Below, piece by piece: positions 33,462 to 43,864 of a stretch of DNA of 64,000 bases; positions within the stretch are counted from its first letter, which is position 1, and each line of letters begins with the position of its first letter. Made by a program: the position numbers and the translations under genes. This DNA is from Craspedostauros australis. Taxonomy: Eukaryota; Bacillariophyta; Bacillariophyceae; Mastogloiales; Achnanthaceae. The stretch spans positions 496,001-560,000 of the forward strand of contig JAMXDE010000014.1 of NCBI GenBank assembly GCA_026770025.1, given 5' to 3'. Under the pieces are notes generated by a model. That model was not told the origin of the DNA, searched no databases, and was given only the letters and a program-made list of their open reading frames with translations.

Positions 33462-36400
33462 TCATCCACCCAGAGTCTCTCCTTTCCAGAATAGAAGTGG
33501 CCTCACTAACGGCCAGTACTTCGCCCATGGAAGGAACTTGGTCATGACGTCGGCTACGTTTTCCGTTCCGTCTATCTTGCAGAAATGCAGGATCTTCGCA
33601 GCTACTGCGGCACGCACGCGGTGGTACGCCAATGCATTGTGTCGTTTGGACAACACACTGTTGGGAATGGTGGAGGAAGTGATCACACTCTGGTTGTCTC
33701 CGAACATCCAGGCGGGTCCGTCCAGGGGAATTCCCATTGCGCGAAGAGTAAGGCGCATAGCAATCACTTGCTCTGTTGCCTGTCTTGCCGCTACAAATTC
33801 CGATCCATAGGTTGCAGTCTCGACAGTGGTCTGGCGTTTGCTGAACCATTCGATGGGTGTTTGGTTGAGCAGATGGAGAACACCAGTTGCAGATTTGCCT
33901 GTCACTTTGCAGTGCATGAGATTGGCATCTACAAACGTCGTCATACGAACTGCCTTGCCTTTGGGTGTTGGATCGTCGTCTGCGGTCTCCTCTTCGGCGT
34001 CACCATATACAGAGTACATCCATTCATGATCAGGAACCTCAAAGAAGCGCTCGTGATCTGGAATTCCCGTTCTGAACCTGATGGCGGCATCAGAACGCTT
34101 TCGGAGGTATCCATACACACGTTTAGCGCGGTCCATGTGACCAATCCTGGGTTGAGCTCTGAATCTAGACAAAGTCATCACAGCTGCAGCAATATCAAAC
34201 CGTCCCAATGTGATGCACCATTGAAGGGCGCCGATGAGTGATTGAAACTGTCTGGTCTCTACAGGGTTTAGTTCACGTGATGTGTCTAGCTCGGGGGCGT
34301 CGTTGTGTTCCATGGGACTGGTGTAGGTCCGTGGAAGCTCCCCATGCACCTGTTCGTAATTCGCCAGCATCCGTTTGATGTAAGATTGCGGGCTCATAGT
34401 CAGGGTTCCGTCTTTGTCACGGTCGAAGTCTGCGCCGAGGTGATACTTGATTGGTCCTACACCTTTCAACTTGTACTTGTACTTGTTGATGAGTGTGTCG
34501 AAGAATGACTGTGGGTCTTCCATGACAGCCATCAGATCATCTACGTACACACAGATGTATTCCCAGCATCTACCAGCATCCCTCATCCACACATCCGGGT
34601 CAGCTTTGCACTGAAAGAACTTCATGTCACGGAGTGTGTCGGCCAGAGACTCGTGGAATCGAGCACCGGATGTGCGTAGTCCATAGAGCGCTTTCACGAT
34701 GATCATCATGTGACCAGCAAACTCTTGGAACTCAGGACCAGCTATGAAACAGATCTTTTCTTTTGTGTAGGCTTCTAGATAGGCATTACCAATATCACCC
34801 ACCATGGGCTTGAGGTTGTTGAGTTCTGCAGCAAGCAGTGCAATCCTGAATGATCTGAGATTGACTACTCCAGCATATGCCATATCCTTGCATGGATCTG
34901 TTAGGTGGCCTCCTGCTACACATCTTGCCTTGTGCCGAAGATCGTGCTTCACGTCGTACACCCAGAGGAGCTTGATCTGCTTGTATCCATCTGGTTTCCG
35001 AGCGTTCTTGCCGAGATCCATGAACGTGCCATACTCGTGGAGCTGATCCATTTCTTTTCTCTCAGCATCTACCCACTTGGAGTTGCCGTTCTTCTCATCA
35101 AGTTGGCGTGCTTCTTTTCCGTTCCGTGGAACTTGAACACCAAACTTGAAGATAGGACCTTGTGCACGAGCCTTGCGTTTACCAGCATTGATGAGACGGT
35201 TGAGCTTCTTCTTTCTCTTTGCTAGTTTACGGAATCTTTTCCAGCCAGGCAGACCGAGGAGGTTGTTGTCTGCGGCGTACTTTGCACAGGATACAGGGTC
35301 GTCTTTGGCGATCACATCCAGTGGTTCCATGGTCACACTGCCATCCTCCCATTGTACCTTTACGTTGTAGGAGGAGCCGTTGTACTTGATGTGACTGGAG
35401 TGGAATGGACCTTCATGACCGGTGATGGCTTTGAAAACGCACATCTCCCCGTCGCCGATCTCCTGTTCGTGCTGTTGTTCGATGATGTCAGCTAGATCCG
35501 TGTATGCAATGAGCTCTTCGGTGTCGTCGTCGCCGTATGCGATGAGCATCTTGATGTTGTCATGGTTGGCTGCGTCTCCGTCCTTGATCTTGCGGATTAC
35601 GCGAGCCCTCCACTTGAGGCCATCCTGTTGATGGAGGAAGGTCAATCCGAGCAGCTCATCAGGACTGAACTTGGGGACTTTGACTACACCTGGATCTGAT
35701 TCTCCATGTGATGTGGCTACCAGGTCAGATAGTGCATGCACAACGGGTTGTCTAGCTTTAGGTGTGCTGTCACTGTCCAAATCTTCTGGACTTTCGGTTT
35801 CGCTAGCTTCGTCACCCACGTTACCATCCTCCCCAGAATCAGGCAGGGGGTAGTCTGCCCGAAGGTTTCGCGCGTCATTAGACACACGTCGGATGCTCGA
35901 GCGTGGCAACAGCCGTTGCGTTGCATCATCTAGTACCCAGAACGTCAGTTCGTCACCCTTGTGCTCACACGGTCCAGCCCAGCGCCCACGGCGTTCTTGC
36001 GTGGTGCCAGGGAAGGCAGCGCTCCCAACCTTGTAGTACACCGGCTCCCACCAGTGGAAGTTGAGATACTTGCTCACGTCGGGACGTTGGCCAGTGGCGG
36101 CCTGGATGGGTGTGATGTGACCGGCCGTGGACTGTGACAGATGGTTGAGCAGTCCCACGACGTACAAGGTGCAGATGAGCCAGAACCTGGCAGGGGTGCC
36201 AGTTCGGTCCATGATGCCGTTGGTGGTGCGCTTGATATCCTGGATGCGTCGCTCGACAGGATTCTGATGTTGGTGGTGTGGTTCGGACTGGTGGTCTGCG
36301 ATGCAGTACTGCCGGAGGATGTCCTTCATCTTGCCCCCGATCTGCGCCGTGGCGTTGTCGGACATCAACACGTCCATGGCACCATGCTCCCGAATGAAGT

Positions 36401-38921
36401 CCTGCACAACATGGGGAACATGGGATTCGCTTGCCAGAGGGTACGCCGCTGTGAGGCGCGTGTTGGATCCTACAAACACCTGCACCATGGTACATCCACC
36501 GTGTCCGGGGACTCCATCATGATGAGCAGGCGTGTCAGAGAACAACGTGTCCATGGAAACAACATCGTGTAGTCGACTGACATTGGCTGCGGGGAATCTA
36601 GACTTATAGTGCTTACGCATGGGATAACGCTCAGACATGCGGTACCACTGGGTAGTACATGCAAGAGTGTCACGCACGCGGTCTGCTGGAATCCACCCGA
36701 AGTACGGCCGTAGCGCATGGAAGTTGGGCGCTTTACCCACGATGTTGCGTGGCCCAGCCTTGATTGCCTTCTCCCCATCCCCGATCGTTGCAGCGGATTG
36801 AACGTACTGAACGCACTTGGAGATGGTGATGTCGATGTCGTCGTCTTTGCCGCGTCCGGTTGCGGGAATGTTGTCCAGATCAGCCTCCCCGTCCAGGACA
36901 GATGGGTCCCACTCTTGGTCGGAGGTGAAGAACACGTGTGGCAGATCGTCTAGCTCTGCTTGAGTTGGCTTGTGCATGTCCATGTATGCGAGGCCTTGAC
37001 GCACGGTGAGCGGGATGATGAATCCGTCTGGCGTGACGATGGTCTGCCGACCGCCAGGGAGGTTCTTGGGTCGCTCATTGACATCCAATCCAAACGCCGC
37101 GAGTTGATTGGCAGAATGGATGGTGCGTCCTTTCCCGTAGTTGGCGTACTGATGGAACCAACCGATCACCGGTCCTGAGGTGGTCTGGATGACAGCGGTG
37201 GCCGTGACCAGCGCTAGATCCTTGATCTCTGCATCGCCGATTCCAGAAACATCAGCACGGTTGGACGTGGACTCCATCACCAGCATGTCATCACCAACGA
37301 GACCGCCGTTCGCACCTCCATCCACCAATGCGCCTTGCACAGTCACGTTCGTGTTGTTGAACTTGTACGATACGTTCGTGTGAGACAGGGTGTAGGTGCG
37401 ACCATCAATGACGAGGGTAGCCGGCGGGCTCCCGGACGAGCTAGACATGGCATTGGAAAGCATACGGTTGATTGCTGTTCCAGCGGTAGAACTAGATTCG
37501 TTATTGTTACTACCATTGTCGTTGGTCTGAGTGTCCTGTTGGTCGTTCTGGTTGGATGTGGATCCACTGCGGTTGGTGTTGTTGGCGGAACGCCTAGGCT
37601 TGTCCTTCTTACCACGTCCAGACTTGGCTCGCCGGGCTTGGAGGAAGTCGCTGCGTTGCTTATCCGACAGCTTCTGGAACTCCTCTCGCGGCAGCCGTTC
37701 TCGCGTCTCCTTGCTGTAGTCCTTGTTGGGCTTCCAGAGATTGGGTCCGTCGTCCTTATCCTTCCCGCGTTGCTTGCGCTGGTCGGTGTTGTTGACCTGG
37801 CGCGGCGGCTTTGGCTTGTTGGCGTCGTGGCCATCGAGTTGGACAGCGTACGAACGGACGAGCTCAACGAGGGTATCGAACTCCATGGTGGTCGTGGTTG
37901 TGCCGGGTGAGTAGGCCAGGATCGCGGTCTGCAGGTAGTCAGTCTGGAAGATAGACTGGTACAGCGCCTTGTCGGCCTCGATGGCGTTGGTCAACCACTC
38001 CTTCTTCGTTGCGTCGTCGATCGGATCGTCCCGCAATGCCTCGAGTTCGTGCACCTTGTGTTGCCACAGGTCCAGGAACTGCTCACGAGTCTTGCGCCAC
38101 TGCTTGTCCAGCTTGAACTTGATGATGTCGTCGCGGATGCGTCGGATGGTGTTGACCGCAGTAGCACCAGTGGTGTACTCGCGAACCAGCATGCAGTAGA
38201 CGGCTTGGCCGTCACAGATCGACTCGTACGGAGTGACACACTTCCTACTCTTCGTGGTCTGCAGGTTGGATACAAACACGTTGAACAGGAAGGTGGACTG
38301 CACTTTGAAGAGCTCGGCTTGTTCATCGGGCGGGGTGTAGTCAACATCGAGAACATTGGAGATGCCATGAGCAGCAGCGGTGGCACGCAGACGACGATGG
38401 AATGTAGCGAAGTACTTGTCATCAGACAACTTGGGATAGTCGCTAATGTTACGTTTGATGCTGCGGTTGAAGTCTGCGGCGAGGTCGCGTCCGGTCTTCT
38501 CCGTTGGTTCGGTTTTCGTTGGTCCGAAGGGGAATGCACTGGTGGTTGCGTCAGGCATGGCGGCTGAGGATGCGGGCGAGGGTACGAACGTCCGGGCGAC
38601 ATACTCCATGTACAAGGCTTCCGTGAGATCTAGCCATGTCTCTGCAGTGGGGTTAGGTTGAGCACTGAACCAGCCAATGGCATTCGTGAATTTCCGGATT
38701 GCTACCTTAGACAGTTGGGCTACGTAGTCGGGTTCTGGATCAGGCACCTGGATGGTGGCGTTCATCTCAAGCATGTCTTCGCGATGGAGCGAAGCGAAAT
38801 CCATGATGGTTCGGATCTCTTCGGTATGCAAGATAAGCCACTCATTGGACGAGTCGTCATATCCGAGAACGCTGAGGACGTGTGCCAGGATGGTGTCGTT
38901 GATTGGGATTGCGTTGGACAT
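33462..38921 (-). CDS. copia Gag-Pol polyprotein
   Basis: 1819 codons in one frame. Gag-like N-terminus (1 to about 480) ends in a Lys/Arg/Asn-rich linker; no CCHC zinc knuckle is present. Protease has ALVDGGANGG (Asp about 534) in place of D-[ST]-G-A. Integrase carries SMDTL (about 791), LMSDNA (about 854) and NPVERRIQDIK (about 889) as the D-D-E triad; no clear HHCC finger was seen ahead of it. Reverse transcriptase has VYVDDLM (about 1461). RNase H has FVDANL (about 1665), the following Glu in YGSEFVAAR, and GDNQSV (about 1743). It drives its own copying through cytoplasmic particles and integration. The frame is intact, consistent with the near-identical LTRs. Confidence 0.95.
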   Translation of the reverse strand: MSNAIPINDTILAHVLSVLGYDDSSNEWLILHTEEIRTIMDFASLHREDMLEMNATIQVPDPEPDYVAQLSKVAIRKFTNAIGWFSAQPNPTAETWLDLTEALYMEYVARTFVPSPASSAAMPDATTSAFPFGPTKTEPTEKTGRDLAADFNRSIKRNISDYPKLSDDKYFATFHRRLRATAAAHGISNVLDVDYTPPDEQAELFKVQSTFLFNVFVSNLQTTKSRKCVTPYESICDGQAVYCMLVREYTTGATAVNTIRRIRDDIIKFKLDKQWRKTREQFLDLWQHKVHELEALRDDPIDDATKKEWLTNAIEADKALYQSIFQTDYLQTAILAYSPGTTTTTMEFDTLVELVRSYAVQLDGHDANKPKPPRQVNNTDQRKQRGKDKDDGPNLWKPNKDYSKETRERLPREEFQKLSDKQRSDFLQARRAKSGRGKKDKPRRSANNTNRSGSTSNQNDQQDTQTNDNGSNNNESSSTAGTAINRMLSNAMSSSSGSPPATLVIDGRTYTLSHTNVSYKFNNTNVTVQGALVDGGANGGLVGDDMLVMESTSNRADVSGIGDAEIKDLALVTATAVIQTTSGPVIGWFHQYANYGKGRTIHSANQLAAFGLDVNERPKNLPGGRQTIVTPDGFIIPLTVRQGLAYMDMHKPTQAELDDLPHVFFTSDQEWDPSVLDGEADLDNIPATGRGKDDDIDITISKCVQYVQSAATIGDGEKAIKAGPRNIVGKAPNFHALRPYFGWIPADRVRDTLACTTQWYRMSERYPMRKHYKSRFPAANVSRLHDVVSMDTLFSDTPAHHDGVPGHGGCTMVQVFVGSNTRLTAAYPLASESHVPHVVQDFIREHGAMDVLMSDNATAQIGGKMKDILRQYCIADHQSEPHHQHQNPVERRIQDIKRTTNGIMDRTGTPARFWLICTLYVVGLLNHLSQSTAGHITPIQAATGQRPDVSKYLNFHWWEPVYYKVGSAAFPGTTQERRGRWAGPCEHKGDELTFWVLDDATQRLLPRSSIRRVSNDARNLRADYPLPDSGEDGNVGDEASETESPEDLDSDSTPKARQPVVHALSDLVATSHGESDPGVVKVPKFSPDELLGLTFLHQQDGLKWRARVIRKIKDGDAANHDNIKMLIAYGDDDTEELIAYTDLADIIEQQHEQEIGDGEMCVFKAITGHEGPFHSSHIKYNGSSYNVKVQWEDGSVTMEPLDVIAKDDPVSCAKYAADNNLLGLPGWKRFRKLAKRKKKLNRLINAGKRKARAQGPIFKFGVQVPRNGKEARQLDEKNGNSKWVDAERKEMDQLHEYGTFMDLGKNARKPDGYKQIKLLWVYDVKHDLRHKARCVAGGHLTDPCKDMAYAGVVNLRSFRIALLAAELNNLKPMVGDIGNAYLEAYTKEKICFIAGPEFQEFAGHMMIIVKALYGLRTSGARFHESLADTLRDMKFFQCKADPDVWMRDAGRCWEYICVYVDDLMAVMEDPQSFFDTLINKYKYKLKGVGPIKYHLGADFDRDKDGTLTMSPQSYIKRMLANYEQVHGELPRTYTSPMEHNDAPELDTSRELNPVETRQFQSLIGALQWCITLGRFDIAAAVMTLSRFRAQPRIGHMDRAKRVYGYLRKRSDAAIRFRTGIPDHERFFEVPDHEWMYSVYGDAEEETADDDPTPKGKAVRMTTFVDANLMHCKVTGKSATGVLHLLNQTPIEWFSKRQTTVETATYGSEFVAARQATEQVIAMRLTLRAMGIPLDGPAWMFGDNQSVITSSTIPNSVLSKRHNALAYHRVRAAVAAKILHFCKIDGTENVADVMTKFLPWAKYWPLVRPLLFWKGETLGG

Positions 38922-40125
38922 CGTGTAGCTGGGTGTTGCGAGGATGTGGTTGTTGGTTCAATTTGTTGCTATTATTACCAGACGAGTATATTCCCGCAGC
39001 TCCCAGGAAAGTGGTCACACTTGGAAATGACTGTGCCATCCGCTGTGATGTCGAAGCGTTCGCTGGGATGTGACGGTGGATTTCTGCGCTTGTCGGAATT
39101 CGTCGGGAATGGAAGTGGTGCCGGATGCAAAGCGCCAGTGATGGCGAAGGCGTCAGCGGTAGTGTGATGTCACGAGTGGACTGCGGTTAATCCGTGCGTG
39201 ATGTCTCGAATTGTGACTGACCGACGGATGGAAGGCCAGACGGGACCGTGTAAATTTCCCGATTGATGAACGCGAAGATGACCGTACTTAATCCGAGGCG
39301 AAGGATGACCGATGGAAAATGTCAACCAGGACCGTGTGAATTTCCCGTTTGGGCGATGTGTTGGCGCGCGACCCGAAGTCGGATGAATGACTGAGATAGC
39401 GAAGGAGTTGTGAACCGATGTGACGCGCCAGTGATTGTGCGAACCGAAGGAATTCACAGCCAATCAGAAGGTGGACTGAGCGCAAATGGCTGTTGTTGAT
39501 GAAGCGATTGTTTGTTTTGTTGGTCTTGAAACGATGAAACGTCGCGGATGGATTGCGCGTTGGATGGCCCTGCCCGTTCGGATTTCGTCTCCCCGAACGC
39601 CGTGTTCTTGCGCTTGTTCAGCTGTGCTCCACCAGGATGTGGTGCACCTTTGGTTTCACCCAGTTGGACCTTCGATCCAATCCGTGCCTCCTTTGAGTGC
39701 CACGAACCAGCTTGCTATACGTCTTTTAGATCTGGCAGCAGCTTGCCCGATGTACCTGATACTAACAGGATTTTGCACGCTAATGAGCGCGGTGCCCCCC
39801 AGGTGCCAGCAACTGCTTTGATTCACCTGGTTCCACCACTCGCGTTTTCGTCCAGCGTATACCTGCCTTCCGGTGTCGTTAGACTCACTTGGTAATATTG
39901 CTATCAGCACAATGCTAGCTTTACGGGTTGCATCCGCGGTATTCCTACCGATCACGTTTCTTCCCCAGTCAAGGGCAGACGCTAGTCTGGTTAGCAGTTA
40001 TCTCTGCGTCCCGTAGGACGTTAACCGATCGCAAGTACGGCTTAGACTTAGTGTTAACGACTGACCTGGTCGCGACAACTCACGGTGAGATTGCCGATAG
40101 GTTTCAGAGGGCCTTTGCGCTCCAA

Positions 40126-40236
40126 GTTTTTACGTGTGTCTTGCTTCACGGGCTTTCACCTTTGTCGATGCTGACCAGGCCAAGTGTTTACGTGTGACTT
40201 GCTTCACGGGCTTTTACACCTTTGTCTTTTAGCTGA
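40126..40236. repeat. 55-bp tandem duplication in the copia leader
   Basis: Two imperfect units share TTACGTGTG, CTTGCTTCACGGGCTTT, CACCTTTGTC and GCTGACC. Confidence 0.85.
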
Positions 40237-40505
40237 CCGGCTATCGTAAGTAACGCAGTGGTGCGGAACTTGGTTTGTTGGGAAGAATTACTCCACCTGC
40301 GATATTCGCAACAGTGGGTGAGCCTTTCTGCACTCTGGCAGGGCGAAGCGGGTGTGGCGGCACGTAGCAATCTGCACACACGAGCAATTGGTCCGTCGTC
40401 ACGAACGCGTTGGGCCTTTCTTGGGCCGGAATCAAAAGGAAGGGGACAGCGTGATGTCACCAGGGCATGCGCAGCACTTCAGGGTTCTCTCACTCTCACG
40501 ATAGA

Positions 40506-40523
40506 TGCTTGCGACTGTTAATC
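40506..40523 (-). other. primer-binding site matching an internal tRNA-Asn(GUU) fragment
   Basis: Directly next to the 5' LTR the minus strand reads GATTAACAGTCGCAAGC. Its complement, TTGCGACTGTTAATC, is the anticodon arm of tRNA-Asn: a five-base stem, loop CTGTTAA with anticodon GTT, and bases 39-40. Use of the 5' half of a tRNA cut near position 39 is known for Drosophila copia with initiator Met tRNA. Confidence 0.6.
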
Positions 40524-41236
40524 TGAAAATCAGCAATTACACACAGGACAAGAGGGGAGCACCAAACACTGCACTTACAACGCCGCCTGGGTGATCAATC
40601 CAATAGGTGAAGTTGGAGATGTTTGGTGTATTTGGTTGCTAAGTTATTGGTGTGTCAATTGATGATTGAGTGTGGATTATGAGATGATGATCTCCTATTG
40701 CTAATGATGGTGCCTATTGCACGGGTTTCTAATGTGCTGCTCGATTACCTTGTGGTTTCTCTCGCAGTCTTTCCTAAAACATTGCCCAAGATGGCATGTT
40801 GATCTACACGATATCTCGTGTTATCTCCACCTTTGGTCTTTCTTCATCTCTGTCTGATCTTGTCTGGTCTTGGTCTCTGTTTGATCACATATGGATTGAT
40901 CCGTCTACGTCGACAAGGTGCATGCATCACCTCTGACGATGTTGTTCTGGATCCTAAATGTTGTTGCCACATGCTCGATGATGCACTCGGCTAGGCTAGA
41001 CAGGTCAGCGTACCATGACTAAAACATAATCTCGATTCCGAGGATCACAATGACCGATCCTCTGACGTCATTGATGATGTCAGTGCCTACGTCAGGTTCG
41101 ATGACTGTAGTGACTGAATCTCAATCGTGTATCAAGACTCATCCGACTATACTCTCAAGTCGAGTCGAATCAGAAAATATTGAATCACGTTCTAGTCATG
41201 GGAGATGGGTACCTAATTTCGATCTAGATGTTGATA
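40524..41236 (-). repeat. 5' LTR of the copia element
   Basis: Direct repeat of 32725-33437 with a single T/C difference; as the upstream LTR it carries the promoter. Confidence 0.95.
41063..41070. promoter_or_regulatory. CRE-like palindrome TGACGTCA in the 5' LTR
   Basis: Same site cluster as in the 3' LTR, lying about 170 bp inside the upstream edge of the promoter-bearing LTR. Confidence 0.55.
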
Positions 41237-42639
41237 GATGCCACAATGTTGCCCTCCAATGAGCACACATGATCATCATCATCATCCTTGTATTTCAGAA
41301 AACTGTGCATACCATTCGCTCTGCATACCCCCCAGCTATCCGCTCCATGAAGGATGGCCACAGACATCGGCTCTGCATGCAGCAATGCATCCACGCACTG
41401 AAACAGAGTGATTTCCAAAAAACGGTTTCAATCAGCTTGTGATGCAGATTTGGATCCGTATCTCGTCCATACGATCCTTTCAGCACCTCCAAGCGCTCCT
41501 CGTGCATTCCCACACTCCATGGCGACACGCGGATGCATCCAGAATGGGATGGGAGTGCATGGCCGACGTGGTACACCTCCAGATGATGATGTGGTGGTGT
41601 ATTTTTTGCTCCCACCAGCAACGACCATTCTGCAGATATGGTCAGCTGCAGCCTCTTGTAGACCATATCCATGGCGCACACTTCACGACGTGCATCTTCA
41701 ATTGATGTCGCACGCACCTTGTATGGGTGGCTTGGCGATTGAGGGGCGTCGTCCCATCGCCCCTCACCGCCAAAGCCACGCGACCGGTGCCAGGCGAGCC
41801 CCAACCAAAACTCCTCAAAACCACCTTTGCCTCCGCGCGGACACCTTCCCGGTGCTCCGCGAGCCTCAAACTTCGAGGGTGCCTTTGTCTTGGCCTCCTT
41901 GAGGCATCTTGTGCATCCATAGGTGCTGATATGGCCTGTGTGTGCCACACACAGGCCAAAACCAACGAGCCGATTTGGAGCCAAATTGTGGCCGTATTTC
42001 TGGGGCTTACGACGGCCCCAAATCAACCCCTCTTCCCGCCTCCGCTCGTCCACCCACCAAGGGTTGCATGGCGGTGACGGCGATATGCTTGAATCTTGAA
42101 TTGGCCGGCTGGTTGTTGCGGCGCCAAGCATACCGTTCGATGGCCATTGTGGTATTTTTTTGGTGTTGCTCCACTTCCATGTTGGTGTGTCGAGTTTGCC
42201 ACTCTCGGCCAGCCTCACATGTTGGGGGATGTGGAGATTTACCAACAATTGTACCGACTGTCCAAAAAGACCACGACACAAAACACTCGAGGAGTACCAA
42301 CCCCACTCAACCACTTCGCCACGACGAAGCAGACCTGATGATGTTGTGCATCGTGATATCATTGGTGTTTCGTGACGAAGTATCCAATTTCGTGACGTCG
42401 ATGACGGATTGGACAAGCACATGGTGTAAGTAACGTAAACGATAATACACCGCTTCCCCCAACATTCTACAACTAGTGCTATCGTGGATGGACTGTTGGA
42501 TGGTCTCATCCGAACACCTGAAAAAGAGACTAAACAATTCAAAATCGGAACAACCTTGCTGAAACGAAGAACAGCAAAGGGTTAAATTGAATCGATGTAG
42601 TCGGCTGTCAAAGGCTGAGTCCCTAAAGCAGTCTAAAAA

Positions 42640-42995
42640 TTAGCACCTTGATGGGCCCATAAAACTTAAACTAAGGTCTAACCGGAAAGTAATTTGAATC
42701 AGTATTTGGTTTTAGAATATGGGGATTATGAATATGTGATTTGTTTGGATATCCGAGGAAAAAGATGTTGAGTCCCAGGACAAAGTGCAGGTCGACTCAC
42801 TCGGGGGGCTCTTAGAACTTATTTTAAGTTTTATGGGCAGTCCAATGTATTCTAAAGTCGTATGGGTCGAACCCCATAATAATTTTTGTTGTTTCGTGGA
42901 AAGTTCTATGATATTCCGCATATTTATCGGAAGGTATCCAGTCACAGAAGCGATGCCCAAAATGTCGTTCGGTTGGTAGGCGTTAAATACAAGTC
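42640..42995. repeat. repeat family B/C, right copy
   Basis: 42640-42811 is the inverse of unit B at 28215-28395 (over 90 percent alike by eye, including ATTACTTTCCGGTTAGACC). 42818-42993 is a direct but more diverged copy of unit C. Near 42645 and 42820 the sequence carries inverted TTTTAAGTTTTATGGGC-like ends, so this copy could be a small TIR element of about 190 bp. Confidence 0.7.
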
Positions 42996-43864
42996 AGGAA
43001 TCGAGGGCACGACTTTTCAAGGTATAAGTTATTGCCGCACCTACCAATACATCAATCACGACTGAGTAAAATCGAGTCTTGTTGAACACACTCGTGACCC
43101 GTTGCAAACGTGCCCGCTCTCAGTCGTACCAAGAAGGTAGCCTGTCCTCCTTTGGTCTGAGAACAATGACTATGTAACACAGCAGGTCCTGATGCGAACC
43201 GACAAAACTACAACCTAGTCGGTGAGGTCTGACCAGAAGGGGCGCAGGGGCAGTGGGCAGGAGTCGTATCCCACCTGAAGAAACAGAAACTAACATATAG
43301 TGCTCCTGACGGACAAGATCAATCATATGCTTGTACTGCCGATAAGAAAACCTCAGAAAGAGGAACCAAACTGATCAATCGTAAGAACAGGATGAAGATG
43401 CAACAAACAAAAAGGTGGATTGCCAAGTGACACGATGGTCGCGCAAGGCGACAAGAGACAATCAACCCATGCACAAAATACTGTGGAATCAAGGATGGCA
43501 CAGGATCAAGACAAAACCTGTGACAAGATGATTGCATGACTACGGAACGTACTGCAGGAATGTAGACGAAAGTGAGTGTGCAAAAATGCATGATGAGATG
43601 CCATGATGAGGGCATCATGAGATACACACAACAATGTATGAGGCAAAGAATGATGGCAACAGGAGATGGCAACCATGAATACAGTGGTGTTGCATGTGTC
43701 GAGATTTATATGCGTGTATATGTCAAGATGTACGTGTATATGTGCATCGTTCACCCGTTATTCTCTCATACGTACTTGGACGGTACAACTACACTAGTGT
43801 AGATAGTATGATGTGATTTGTCAGAATCACAGTGAAAATGGAAACACACGAAAATGAGCAGGAT
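42996..43864. other. non-coding stretch, nothing recognised
   Basis: No ORF with plausible content, no repeat match within the window and no RNA gene are seen. Confidence 0.4.

Larger units (their letters stand above)
38922..40523 (-). other. long untranslated leader of the copia element
   Basis: 1.6 kb separate the 5' LTR from the gag start, unusually long for copia. It includes a tandem pair at 40126-40236 and a repeated short motif GGACCGTGTRAATTTCCCG (about 39240 and 39329). ORFs on the plus strand (39486-39821, 39548-39895) overlap and have no recognisable domain. Packaging or dimerisation signals would be expected here. Confidence 0.6.
32725..41236 (-). mobile_element. complete Ty1/copia retrotransposon
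   Basis: An 8512-bp element with 713-bp LTRs differing at one position (C at about 32952, T at about 40751) and a 5-bp target duplication GATGC (32720-32724 and 41237-41241). It has a polypurine tract, a primer site and one uninterrupted gag-pol frame. Domain order protease, integrase, reverse transcriptase, RNase H defines copia (Pseudoviridae-like); the style matches the CoDi elements of diatoms. Near-identical LTRs and an intact ORF indicate a very young and possibly still mobile copy. It inserted into repeat Z. Confidence 0.97.
32462..42484 (+). mobile_element. repeat Z, a small TIR element split by copia
   Basis: Ends are inverted: CGATAACACTAGTTGTGG at 32462 and CTACAACTAGTGCTATCG at 42467-42484. 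Removing the copia element (and one GATGC) leaves about 1.5 kb, colinear with the decayed copy at 2090-3597, including across the copia insertion point. It begins only 16 bp after the transposase stop codon. A 415-codon ORF (41295-42542, minus) extends beyond the right end and does not stay open in the other copy, so coding is unlikely. A clear target duplication was not found. Confidence 0.7.

Noticed and set aside
37335-37910. 191-codon ORF on the plus strand inside copia gag
   Set aside because: It is a shadow of the gag-pol frame with no recognisable domain.
32462-42484. Repeat Z as a CACTA (En/Spm) transposon because its ends contain CACTAG
   Set aside because: The inverted match extends outward beyond CACTA to CGATA, and no matching 3-bp target duplication is seen.
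41295-42542. 415-codon minus-strand ORF in repeat Z
   Set aside because: It starts outside the inverted end and does not stay open in the second copy; it is likely fortuitous.
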